Part shown: positions 16,437 through 24,557 of the stretch, piece after piece
Layout of the letters: the number at the start of each line of letters is the position of its first letter
Numbering within the stretch: the first letter of the stretch is position 1
Assembly: GCA_024234165.1 (NCBI GenBank)
Contig: JACKOP010000004.1
Coordinates: 1-64,000, forward strand
DNA: 64,000 nt
Direction of reading: 5' to 3'
DNA from: Pseudomonadales bacterium
GTDB taxonomy: Bacteria; Pseudomonadota; Gammaproteobacteria; Pseudomonadales; UBA5518
Made by a program: the position numbers and the translations under genes
The notes under the pieces: model-generated
What the model was told of the DNA's origin: nothing
Seen by the model: the letters and a program-made list of their open reading frames with translations, nothing else
Database searches by the model: none

Positions 16437-18224
16437 ATGATCACGCGCGAACAGACCCAGGCCAAGCTCGATCGCATCTCGGCAGGCGTGATGAAACACA
16501 CGCCGGAACAGGACTACACGGTTGCCGACCGGCTCGAGGAGCGTGCCGCAGCGGCCCCGGAACGCCAATTCCTGCTGTGGAACGGGCGCACCATCAGCTA
16601 CGGCGAGGTGAACGCACAGGCAAACCGCTACGCGCACTTCGCACTCGCTGCGGGCCTGCGTGCGGGCGACGTCGCCGCGCTGATGATGGAGAACCGTCCC
16701 GAGTTCCTGTTCGCCTGGTTCGGATTGGCAAAGATCGGTTGCACCTCGGCACTGATCAACACCCAGGTGAGCGGCGACGCGCTGCGCCACGCACTCGCCA
16801 CCACCAGCAGCAAACTGCTGCTCCTCGGCAGCGAATGCACGCCAAGGGTCGTCGCCACTCCGGGCGTCGGCAGCGATATGCCGGCATTCACGATTGCCGA
16901 CGAAGGCGATATGTCGGTTCCGCCCGGATCCCGGCGTATCGATGCGGACCTTGCAGCACAACCCGACACAAACCCCGATCGCAGCGTGCGTGCCGGAGTG
17001 ATCGGCGCCAGCACGCTATGCCTGGTCTTCACCTCGGGCACGACCGGATTGCCGAAGGCAGCGAAGGTCACGCAGTCTCGCTGGCTCGGCGTGGGCGAAG
17101 GCTGGTCGCTGCTGCTCGAGCTGGGTCCCGACGACGTGTTCTATTGCGTGCTGCCGCTGTATCACGTCGCAGCGCTGATGTCGCTGATGTCGAACGCCCT
17201 GGCGAGCGGCGGGCGCGTGGTGCTGCGCCGGCGCTTCAGTGCCAGCCGCTTCTGGAGCGACGTGCGCGAGTACGGCGTGACGGTGGCGCAGTACAGCGGC
17301 GAACTGTGCCGCTACCTGTTCAACCAGCCACCGCATCCGGATGACAGCAACCATCGGTTGCGCGCGATGACCGGCTCCGGGCTGAGTCCGGCGATCTGGC
17401 TCGCGTTCCAGGAGCGCTTCGGTGTGACACAGATGATCGAAGGCTACGGTGGCACCGAGATCAACGTCGGCCTGATGAACCTCGACAACCGCGTGGGCTC
17501 GTGCGGGCGCATACCGTTTCCGGAACGCAGCAATGCGCGCCTGGTGCGCTACGACCGCGACAACGACCGCCACCCGCGCAACCCCGACGGCACGCTGATC
17601 GCGTGCGCCGACGACGAGGTGGGCGAGATGCTCGGCATGATCCTCGCGTTGCCGGGCGTCACCGGCGGTCGTTTCGACGGTTACACCGATCCCGATGCCA
17701 CCGAGAAAAAGATCCTGCGCAACGTCTTCCAGCAAGGCGATGCATGGATGCGCACGGGCGATCTGTTCCGTCGCGACGCCGACGGCTACTACTACTTCAT
17801 CGACCGCATCGGCGACACCTTCCGCTGGAAGAGCGAGAACGTCTCGACCACCGAGGTAGCCGATGCGCTTGGCGATGCGCCCGGCGTGGAGACGATGACG
17901 ATCTACGGTGTCACGATCCCCGGCAACGAAGGCCGCGCCGGGATGGCGACGATCGTGATGCAACCCGGCCAGTCCTTCGATCCTTCAGCCTTCTTCAGAC
18001 TGGCACGCGAACGGCTGCCTTCGTACGCGGTACCCGTGTTTGTGCGCATCGCGGTCGATACCGACATCACGCCGACGTTCAAACTGCGCAAGGTCGACCT
18101 GCAGAAGCTCGGATACCGCCAGACGCCGGGCGACTCCGTGTGGGTGGCCGACCCGGCGGCAGGCAGCTATATCGAGGCAAACCCCGCCAACCTGCACCGG
18201 CTGGGAATTCCCCCGTCTCCGTGA
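16437..18224 (+). CDS. Long-chain acyl-CoA synthetase (FATP/FadD6-like, AMP-forming)
   Basis: A 595-residue adenylate-forming ligase starting at ATG 16437. Core motifs are LVFTSGTTGLPKAAKVTQ (ATP phosphate loop), EGYGGTEINVGLMNLDN, and the hinge segment MRTGDLFRRDADGYYYFIDR followed by GDTFRWKSENVSTTEV. The last motif and the C-terminal PTFKLRKVDLQKLGY are typical of the fatty-acid-transport-protein/very-long-chain branch. It activates a fatty or other bulky carboxylic acid to its CoA thioester at the cost of ATP to AMP. The N-terminus shows no clear membrane helix. It lies directly after an SDR in an operon divergent from tetR-adh. Substrate class (long-chain, or sterol side chain) is inferred from the subfamily only. 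Confidence 0.9.
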   Translation: MITREQTQAKLDRISAGVMKHTPEQDYTVADRLEERAAAAPERQFLLWNGRTISYGEVNAQANRYAHFALAAGLRAGDVAALMMENRPEFLFAWFGLAKIGCTSALINTQVSGDALRHALATTSSKLLLLGSECTPRVVATPGVGSDMPAFTIADEGDMSVPPGSRRIDADLAAQPDTNPDRSVRAGVIGASTLCLVFTSGTTGLPKAAKVTQSRWLGVGEGWSLLLELGPDDVFYCVLPLYHVAALMSLMSNALASGGRVVLRRRFSASRFWSDVREYGVTVAQYSGELCRYLFNQPPHPDDSNHRLRAMTGSGLSPAIWLAFQERFGVTQMIEGYGGTEINVGLMNLDNRVGSCGRIPFPERSNARLVRYDRDNDRHPRNPDGTLIACADDEVGEMLGMILALPGVTGGRFDGYTDPDATEKKILRNVFQQGDAWMRTGDLFRRDADGYYYFIDRIGDTFRWKSENVSTTEVADALGDAPGVETMTIYGVTIPGNEGRAGMATIVMQPGQSFDPSAFFRLARERLPSYAVPVFVRIAVDTDITPTFKLRKVDLQKLGYRQTPGDSVWVADPAAGSYIEANPANLHRLGIPPSP

Positions 18225-18765
18225 CCGGACCCGCCAACGGATTTCATGCGGGGAAGCGGGTATTCACCGGACTCGCTTTCCCGAGCGTGCCAGCGCTCTG
18301 AGAAGCCCCCACGACAGGCGCGCGTCCAGACGACGAAGTCCGTGTCATGAGACGGCGGCTGCTCCTGTTCTCTGGTGCCCGAAAATGCCGATCGGGATGC
18401 ACCGGAGAGTTCCGCCGAAGCTGGAATCGAGGAACTCCTGGAGGACGTGCGGAACGATCAAATCAAGAACAAACACGTATACAGGGTCACAAACCGAAAG
18501 AATTCAGAACCGCAGGGACGCAAGGACACGGGAGCGGACCCACGTTGGCAGGCGGATTGGCCTTCCACTTCGTTCCAGGGCACCCCCGGAAGTCCCGTCA
18601 GCAGGAACAGGACCGAGTGCCAATTCATCTGCAAGGCCGCAACCAAGCTGTCAACCAGACGTTGGTTGCGTCGTTCATGCAAAGGCCGCAACCACGCTGT
18701 CAACCAAACGTTGGTTGCGTCGCTCATACAAATGCATTTCAACTCGCTCTTCTGAGGAAACCGCC
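18225..18765. other. 541-bp intergenic region without a recognisable gene
   Basis: Between the acyl-CoA synthetase and the small secreted protein I see no credible coding frame; open frames here lack family motifs and ribosome sites. The stretch 18460-18620 is less GC-rich than its surroundings. The right end holds two copies of a 49-bp tandem repeat, listed separately. A TGAGGAAA site at 18752-18759 belongs to the next gene. Confidence 0.5.
18635..18732. repeat. 49-bp tandem direct repeat, two copies, with internal palindromes
   Basis: Copies lie at 18635-18683 and 18684-18732 and differ at five positions. Each contains CGCAACCA near its start and TGGTTGCG near its end, plus an inner CAACCA that can pair with TGGTTG across ACG, so each copy can fold as a hairpin or present a dyad to a dimeric regulator. 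The array ends about 34 bp before the ATG of the small secreted-repeat protein, a position suited to an operator or leader structure. Confidence 0.75.
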
Positions 18766-19104
18766 ATGTCCTTTAAAAAGTACCTGCCTCCCGTCATCCT
18801 GCTGTTCACCACAATGGGCGCGCCTGCCTGGTCGCAAGACCGAGGTGACGTCATCAACGATCGACTCGACGCACGTGGCGAGCGCATCGATGAGCGGCTC
18901 GACAACCGAGGTGAGCGCATCGATGACCGATTGGATCATCGCGCCAATAAGGCAGAGGCAAACGGCCACGAGCGCCGAGCCGACGCCCTGGATGCACGAG
19001 GAGATCGTATTGAGAATCGGCTCGACAGGCGTGGCGATCGCATCGAAAACCGTCTGGACCGTCGAGGAGACCGCATCAATCGGCGTTACGATCGTCGACA
19101 CTGA
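18766..19104 (+). CDS. Small secreted protein built from 11-residue charged repeats
   Basis: A 112-residue protein from ATG 18766 (MSFKKYLPPVILLFTTMG) with TGAGGAAA upstream. Residues 1-24 are a Sec signal peptide with likely cleavage near PAWSQD. The mature part is almost entirely 11-residue units of the form RGxRIxxRLDx. Units are RGDVINDRLDA, RGERIDERLDN and RGERIDDRLDH, then a degenerate middle (RANKAEANGHERRADALDA), then RGDRIENRLDR twice and RGDRINRRYDR. The pattern predicts a long amphipathic helix of hendecad type, strongly charged and basic at the C-terminus. Function is unknown; periplasmic location is predicted. There is no cysteine and no lipobox. The gene stands alone, with a 49-bp repeat before it and a hairpin after it. 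Confidence 0.78.
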   Translation: MSFKKYLPPVILLFTTMGAPAWSQDRGDVINDRLDARGERIDERLDNRGERIDDRLDHRANKAEANGHERRADALDARGDRIENRLDRRGDRIENRLDRRGDRINRRYDRRH

Positions 19105-19440
19105 GTCAGGATTTCTGAAAATTCAAATTCTTTGGATTCCATCAGAATTCGTTTCCGCCCATGACTCGTTCAAGGCCGACGCCGTAGCGGCGCGGCCTTG
19201 ACTCCAACGCCGGAATCACCCGCGCCGCTCAACGCTGGCAATTGATCCGGGCTTCTCACACACAGAAGCCCCATCGGGCCTGCGAGTGTGCGAACCTTGT
19301 TGCACATCAACCCGGTACAGCGCACCACCAGAGGCGAAAACTGCTTGTGGGGGCATGTGATGTATGCTAGCGTCAGAATAATATAAAAATTCATTACCAT
19401 TTGACAAATCCAGAAATCAAGAAAATCAAAAGGAAGCAAT
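19105..19440. other. 336-bp intergenic region at the edge of the low-GC block
   Basis: It holds a strong hairpin (19171-19200) and then an increasingly AT-rich leader (19370-19440) in front of the crotonase-family gene. The leader contains AATATAAAAATTC and the ribosome site AAAAGGAAGCAAT just before ATG 19441. No convincing -35/-10 pair can be fixed by eye. I see no coding sequence. Confidence 0.5.
19171..19200. terminator. Hairpin after the secreted-repeat gene
   Basis: CAAGGCCG (19171-19178) pairs with CGGCCTTG (19193-19200), and CGCCG/CGGCG extend the stem inside, leaving a TAG loop. It lies 66 bases after the stop codon. No T-run follows, so a terminator or a REP-like element are both possible. 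Confidence 0.5.
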
Positions 19441-20259
19441 ATGAACCTTTACGACTTAACGTATGAGAAGTCTGATCATATTGCGGTGATCACCTTCAAT
19501 AATCCATCCAAGATGAATGCCATGACCGGCCGCATGGTTGAATCATTTTCACAGGCCATCAATGCGGCGCGTTCGGACGACGACGTGCGCGTCGTGGTAC
19601 TGACCGGCTCCGGGCGTGGGTTCTGCGCGGGCGCAGACACTGAAATGTTGATCGCATTGGCCCTGGGCAAACCGGTGCCAGGAGCGGTCAAGGAATATGG
19701 GTGGATGAAGCGCCTTGAACCGGTAGGCTGGTTCGGCGCGGAAGTAGGACTTCTGGAGAAGCCAACGATAGCCGCGATCAATGGTTCTGCAGTAGGTGGA
19801 GGTTTTGCCATCGCCATGGCGTGTGATTTGCGAGTCATAGCGGAAGACGCTCAATTTGGCATGGCTTCAACGCACCGTTATGCCCTGCCACCGGAAGGCG
19901 GCATTACCTACACGTTGCCACGGATTATTGGCTTGTCCAAGGCCCTGGAGTTGCTGTTGACCGGAGATCTTGTGGATGGCGCCCAGGCTGAACGGATGGG
20001 ACTGGTCAATTATGCGGTTCCGCGTGAAGAAGTGATTACCAAGTCATTCGAGTTGGCCACGAAGATTGCCAACAACGGACCAATAGGAATGGCGCTGACC
20101 AAACAGTTGGTGTACAGAGGACTGCATGAAGTCAATATCGGCACGCAGGTAGAACGTGAAGATGCGGCATTGGCGAAGGCGTTCAGAACGGAAGACTATG
20201 TGGAAGGAGCAACCGCGTGGTGGATAGAGAAGCGAAAGCCGGTATTCAAAGGCAAATAG
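19441..20259 (+). CDS. Enoyl-CoA hydratase/isomerase (crotonase) superfamily protein lacking both hydratase glutamates
   Basis: A 272-residue crotonase-fold protein starting at ATG 19441 with AAAAGGAAG upstream. The oxyanion-hole segments are present: GRGFCAGADTEML around residue 60 and NGSAVGGGFAIAMACD around residue 118. Against the classical hydratase pattern GGGCELA...QFGQPE, the protein reads GGGFAIA...QFGMAS, so the two catalytic glutamates are Ala and Ser. It should still bind an acyl-CoA and stabilise an enolate, but simple hydration is unlikely. Isomerase, lyase or decarboxylase chemistry is possible. Its GC is clearly below that of the 10-18 kb genes. It precedes MmgE/PrpD and ligase genes that probably act on the same compound. 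Confidence 0.88.
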   Translation: MNLYDLTYEKSDHIAVITFNNPSKMNAMTGRMVESFSQAINAARSDDDVRVVVLTGSGRGFCAGADTEMLIALALGKPVPGAVKEYGWMKRLEPVGWFGAEVGLLEKPTIAAINGSAVGGGFAIAMACDLRVIAEDAQFGMASTHRYALPPEGGITYTLPRIIGLSKALELLLTGDLVDGAQAERMGLVNYAVPREEVITKSFELATKIANNGPIGMALTKQLVYRGLHEVNIGTQVEREDAALAKAFRTEDYVEGATAWWIEKRKPVFKGK

Positions 20260-20457
20260 ACTCGCACTCGCGCCCACAACCTCGAGGCCGCCGCATCCTG
20301 CTCTGCGGTGCCCATTGCCGCCATGACTCGAGCGTCTACGAGCGGCGCATGGCCGGTGTCGGTCATCGCGGATCGAAGAACATCCAGCGCCGCGCCAGAC
20401 CAGCCTCTGATTTGCGATGAAGCCGATGTGTGCATTTACCCCAAGTGAGGAAGCAAA

Positions 20458-21921
20458 ATGTACCAACAGGAAAAATTTGCCGATTTCGCCTTGTCCATAA
20501 AGTTCTCCACCCTGCCCCCGGATGTGCTCGACTATTCCAAGATCGTATTCCTGGACACATTGATATGCGGGCTGGCCGCTTCACGGCTCGAGCGCAGCAG
20601 AATAAACCAGCGCGTGGCAAAAAGACTTGGAGGGCCGAACGAATCAACGGTTTTCGGCCTGCACCCGCTCGTCGCATCGTCCAACGCAGCATACGCCAAT
20701 GCCGAAATGATGAACGCGCTCGATGCTGACGAAACCTTCTATAACGCCGCGCATTTTTCGGCCATCAGCGCTGCCGTGGCACTCGCCGAGGGCGAACGCC
20801 TGGATGCACCGGGTGCCGACCTGCTCTGTGGCTATGTGGCGGGCTTTGAAGTCAGCGCTCGCCTGAATCTGGCATCAAAACTGATCGTATACAAGGGAGA
20901 CCAGTTCCAGTGGTCTTCTCTTGTGGGGACTGGAGCGGATTCCTTTGCTGCGGCAATGGCTGCCGGTTATCTGGCGAAGCTATCCAGAGAGCAACTCGTG
21001 CACGCCATGGGGCTTGTCGGGTGGACCGCCACGGCGCCCAAGTCAGCCAACATGCCGACACGCTCAGCATTCAATTCGTTCAAATATGCTCCTTATGGGA
21101 TCGTGGCGCAAACGGGATTGATGGCCTCCATTCTCGCCCAGGAAGGCTACATTGGCGACCGGGATGTGCTTGATATCACACCTGGATTCTTTGAGGCACA
21201 GGGTTATTTTGGCGCCTACCGCGAGCTTTTGGATTGCAAGGATGACAAATGGTGGATTCTTGAAACATCCCTGAAGCCATACCCGTCATGTCGGTTCACT
21301 CACGCTGCGATCGACGCTGTATTGCATTTTCAAAGGGAGTTTGATCTGCCGTTGGAGGCGATCTCGAAAATCGAGATCAAGCTCAATCCGATTGCCTACT
21401 CCATGTATTTCTTTCATTCTCCCGCCTCGTCCATCCCCCCGGATCACCGCGCGCCTCTTCATGGTGCATTCAACATTCCGTATATTACGGCGCTTGCATT
21501 GCTTGGATTCAGGCGCGGACCAGGCTGGTACTCACCTGAAAATCTGTCTGATGCAGCCGTATGGGATCTGGCTTCCAGGATCACCACCTCGCAGGACGAG
21601 GAACTGTCGGTCGAGTGGCGGGATGCCGTTCTGAACACCCCCGTCCACCGCCCACGCTTCAATAGAGCCATCGTCTCCATTACATCCAATGATGGCAGAT
21701 GCCAATCCTACGCTTCTGATTACAATCAAGGTGATCCGTGGAGTGATGACACCCGGGCGGACTGGAAGTGGTTGAAGAGCAAAATGAATGATTTCATGGA
21801 AGGAATCATGCCGGTGCGCCAGCAGGATGAGTTATTCGATATCTTCAGAAATCTTGAATCAGTCAGCAGCGTGCGGCGTGAAATATCTCCACTGCTGACC
21901 ATTGGCACTGGGGATTCATGA
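20458..21921 (+). CDS. MmgE/PrpD family protein (2-methylcitrate dehydratase-like)
   Basis: A 487-residue protein from ATG 20458, with a leader AGGAAGCAAA nearly identical to that of the upstream crotonase gene. Family signatures include FLDTLICGLAAS near the N-terminus, ANAEMMNALDADETF, HFSAISAAVALAEGE and SLKPYPSCRFTHAAIDA. The PrpD active-site region (HP...CR..H) is recognisable in KPYPSCRFTHA. Members dehydrate 2-methylcitrate, isomerise cis-aconitate or handle itaconate; many have unknown substrates. No prpB/prpC genes are present, so a methylcitrate cycle is not indicated. The stop TGA is directly followed by the ATG of the CaiC-like ligase, so the two are translationally coupled. Codon use is AT-richer than the flanks. 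Confidence 0.88.
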   Translation: MYQQEKFADFALSIKFSTLPPDVLDYSKIVFLDTLICGLAASRLERSRINQRVAKRLGGPNESTVFGLHPLVASSNAAYANAEMMNALDADETFYNAAHFSAISAAVALAEGERLDAPGADLLCGYVAGFEVSARLNLASKLIVYKGDQFQWSSLVGTGADSFAAAMAAGYLAKLSREQLVHAMGLVGWTATAPKSANMPTRSAFNSFKYAPYGIVAQTGLMASILAQEGYIGDRDVLDITPGFFEAQGYFGAYRELLDCKDDKWWILETSLKPYPSCRFTHAAIDAVLHFQREFDLPLEAISKIEIKLNPIAYSMYFFHSPASSIPPDHRAPLHGAFNIPYITALALLGFRRGPGWYSPENLSDAAVWDLASRITTSQDEELSVEWRDAVLNTPVHRPRFNRAIVSITSNDGRCQSYASDYNQGDPWSDDTRADWKWLKSKMNDFMEGIMPVRQQDELFDIFRNLESVSSVRREISPLLTIGTGDS

Positions 21922-23529
21922 ATGAACAAGGTGCATTTCCCGGATATTGCAGAAAGACATCTGGGTCGGGCGATTCGCATGCAGGCAGCCCAGAATGGGG
22001 ATACCCGCTTTCTGGTGTTCGACAGAAAGGCTTTTACTTATTATCAGACCAACTCCATCGTCAACAGGTTGGCGTGGGGGCTCAAGCAGCTTGGAGTTTC
22101 GCGTGGCGACAGAGTCGTATTTTATATGGCCAGCGCGCCAGAGATCATGTTCCTGGTGCTTGCCGTCAACAAGCTGGGTGCCGTGTGGGTGCCGATAAAC
22201 ACGGATTATAAAGGCGATTGGTTGCTGGAGACGATCAACCGTTGCCGGGCGGCTCTGCTGGTTACAGACGAAGGGCATGCCGAACGGATCGCGTGCATCC
22301 AGAAGGAAATTGCGGTAAACCATACTGCAGTTCTTGGCGACCCGAGCCGCTTGTCGGGATCGGTTCCATTCGATGCCTTGTATGAAAATGGGGATGCAGA
22401 GCCGGATATGTCGGATTTTGGCTACGGTGACACAAGTGCCGTTCTGTGGACGTCCGGGACCACTGGTCGATCGAAGGGAGTGATGCAGAGTCATAACGTC
22501 TGGTTTGAATCCGCTTTGGGCGGAGATGCCATGCTTGATACGCGTGCAGGCGATGTTGCGTACAACGTTTTGCCCATGTACAACTCCGGGGCGTGGGCGG
22601 CAACGTTGTTCCGCGCTCTCTTTGCCGGCATCACCCTGGCAGTCGATCCCGGCTTTTCCGTGGGAAATTTCTGGGAACGGGTCCGATTTTATGGTGCCAC
22701 ACAGGTTTTCACGATCGGGGCGATGCATATGTTTCTTTGGGCAGCCCCGGCACGCCCAGACGATGCAGATAATCCGGTTCGTGAGTTCCAGGCGGTTCCA
22801 ATGCCCAGCGAAATCGAGGAAGCATTCCGTCGGCGTTTCGATGTGCAGCTGATTGGGCAAGGAATGGCACAGAGCGAAGCTCTTGTGATATTGCGACAGG
22901 ACCGTAGATTGCGGAGCAGTTGGCCGCCCAATTGTTGTGGCAATCCAATCGAAAGCCTTGAAGTAAAATTGATGGACGATGGTGGCGAAGAGGTTCCTGT
23001 GGGTGAAGCCGGCGAAATCTGGGTCAGACCACGCAGGTCGCACGTGATTTTCAGCGGTTACTTTGATGACCCTGAAGCGACCACCAGGGCATTTGACGGT
23101 GAATGGTACAGAACCGGTGATATGTTGCGACGCGATGCGGACGACAATTTCTTTTTCGTCGACCGCAAGAAGGACGCTGTTCGCTACAAAGGTCGCAATA
23201 TTTCGACGTTCGAGGTCGAGATGGTCGCACGCCGTCATCCTGCGGTTGCCGATTGTGGCGCCTTCGGAATTCCAAGTGAGGAACTTGAAAGCGAAGATGA
23301 GATCAAACTGAACGTCATACTGAAGCCGGATTCCGTTGTGACGGAAACGGAAATCGCGCGATTCATCAACGACAATGCGCCTCATTTTTTTGTTCCACGT
23401 TATATCGAGTTCGTGTCCGAATTACCCTATACACCAAATCAGAAATTGCAGAAATTCAAATTGCGTGAGCTTGGAGTTGGGCCTGCTGCCTGGGATGCAC
23501 GCAAGGCCGGTTTCCAGGCGAAGCGTTGA
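21922..23529 (+). CDS. Acyl-CoA ligase, CaiC-like (AMP-forming)
   Basis: A 535-residue adenylate-forming ligase beginning immediately after the MmgE/PrpD stop. It shows VLWTSGTTGRSKGVMQSHN (phosphate loop). GQGMAQSEALVIL stands where most members have YGxTE. The hinge segment is EWYRTGDMLRRDADDNFFF then VDRKKDAVRYKGRNISTFEV, and the C-terminal catalytic lysine lies in NQKLQKFKLRE. It resembles crotonobetaine/carnitine-CoA ligase and related enzymes for small polar or branched acids. It most likely supplies the CoA ester used by the crotonase-fold protein of the same cluster; that link is inference from position. GC content is low for the window. Confidence 0.9.
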   Translation: MNKVHFPDIAERHLGRAIRMQAAQNGDTRFLVFDRKAFTYYQTNSIVNRLAWGLKQLGVSRGDRVVFYMASAPEIMFLVLAVNKLGAVWVPINTDYKGDWLLETINRCRAALLVTDEGHAERIACIQKEIAVNHTAVLGDPSRLSGSVPFDALYENGDAEPDMSDFGYGDTSAVLWTSGTTGRSKGVMQSHNVWFESALGGDAMLDTRAGDVAYNVLPMYNSGAWAATLFRALFAGITLAVDPGFSVGNFWERVRFYGATQVFTIGAMHMFLWAAPARPDDADNPVREFQAVPMPSEIEEAFRRRFDVQLIGQGMAQSEALVILRQDRRLRSSWPPNCCGNPIESLEVKLMDDGGEEVPVGEAGEIWVRPRRSHVIFSGYFDDPEATTRAFDGEWYRTGDMLRRDADDNFFFVDRKKDAVRYKGRNISTFEVEMVARRHPAVADCGAFGIPSEELESEDEIKLNVILKPDSVVTETEIARFINDNAPHFFVPRYIEFVSELPYTPNQKLQKFKLRELGVGPAAWDARKAGFQAKR

Positions 23530-23669
23530 TCCCGGCTTCCGCACCTTGGATCGGAAGGCGGGCGTCCCGACGCCGTGGGACATGGGTAACCTGGCCGTGA
23601 ATGCAACTACGCGTGCGAGTGCGTGACAACGACTTGCACACCGGAATTTCCACACACAAGGAGATGATG

Positions 23670-24479
23670 ATGGCGACTGAACTTCATGGAAAGGTAGCGC
23701 TGATCACGGGCAGCAGCTCGGGCATAGGCGAGGCCATCGCGTACCGGCTGGCACGCGATGGTGCAACCGTGATCGTTCACGGACGCAATGCCGAGCGCGC
23801 CGAGCGTGTCGCGGAGGTCATCCGCTCGGAAGGCGGAAGCGCGTCTGTCGTTCTGGGCGATCTCACGGATGTTGCTGCCGCGAACACCGTAATCGCAACG
23901 ATCTTTTCCGAGTATCCCGATGGCATCGACATCCTGTTCAACAACGCCGGTGGAGACACTGCCGCGGGGCCGAACGCAACCTGGTTCGATGTTTCACCCG
24001 AGGAGTGGCTCGGAACCTACGATTTCAATGTGCTGCCGGCTGTTCGCATGATTCACGCCTTTGCTCCCCTGATGAGGAAGCGTGGCTGGGGGCGCATCAT
24101 CCAGATCAGCAGCGTCGTGGGACATCACCCGATGGCAACCATTCCCGACTATGGCGCCGCAAAGGGTGCGCTGCTGAACATGACGCGCAGTCTGGCCAAG
24201 GAGCTTGCGCATTCCGGCGTTACGTCGAACTCGATCAGTCCGGGCCTGATTCGTTCTCCCAGTGTGGAGGATTGGCTGCGTGGCCTGGCCAAAGAGGCCG
24301 GATGGGGTGACGACTGGTCTTCGATCGAGAAGAACGTCGTCAGGGATTTTGTGCCAAACCGTGTCGGGCGGATTGGCCGACCTGATGACATTGCCCATGC
24401 AGCGGCTTACCTGGCGAGCCCAAACTCCGGTTTCGTCACCGGTGTCGATATGCTCGTAAGCGGCTGGCAACCCGATTAG
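23670..24479 (+). CDS. Short-chain dehydrogenase/reductase
   Basis: A 269-residue classical SDR. Three ATG codons occur in a row at 23664, 23667 and 23670 after AAGGAG (23658-23663); the last (MATELHGKVALITG) has the best spacing and is chosen. Motifs: TGSSSGIG, NNAG (FNNAGGDTAAG), SSVVGHHP with the catalytic Ser, and YGAAK. A long loop after the active site (SVEDWLRGLAKEAGWG) would cover the substrate. It follows the low-GC cluster by 140 bases and has a higher GC than that cluster, so it may be a separate unit. A hairpin terminator separates it from the convergent TonB receptor. Confidence 0.88.
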   Translation: MATELHGKVALITGSSSGIGEAIAYRLARDGATVIVHGRNAERAERVAEVIRSEGGSASVVLGDLTDVAAANTVIATIFSEYPDGIDILFNNAGGDTAAGPNATWFDVSPEEWLGTYDFNVLPAVRMIHAFAPLMRKRGWGRIIQISSVVGHHPMATIPDYGAAKGALLNMTRSLAKELAHSGVTSNSISPGLIRSPSVEDWLRGLAKEAGWGDDWSSIEKNVVRDFVPNRVGRIGRPDDIAHAAAYLASPNSGFVTGVDMLVSGWQPD

Positions 24480-24498
24480 CAGGTCGCCCTCCTGCATG

Positions 24499-24534
24499 GC
24501 CGGTCGCCTCCCTCTGATTGAGAGGGCGACCGGC
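24499..24534. terminator. Terminator hairpin between convergent SDR and TonB receptor genes
   Basis: GCCGGTCGCC (24499-24508) pairs with GGCGACCGGC (24525-24534). CCTCT/AGAGG extend the stem inside with a small bulge. It sits between the SDR stop (24479) and the receptor stop (24558). There is no T-tract. Confidence 0.6.
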
Positions 24535-24557
24535 GGCGGGTCTCATCCCTGGCCTGT

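Noticed and set aside
18375..18755. 126-codon frame before the secreted-repeat protein
   Set aside because: Its codons run through the 49-bp repeats, there is no family similarity, and the start lacks a ribosome site.
20260..20457. Possible small gene in the gap before MmgE/PrpD (either strand)
   Set aside because: A minus-strand frame of 79 codons exists, but it overlaps the end of the crotonase gene and has no recognised motif; the gap is probably non-coding.
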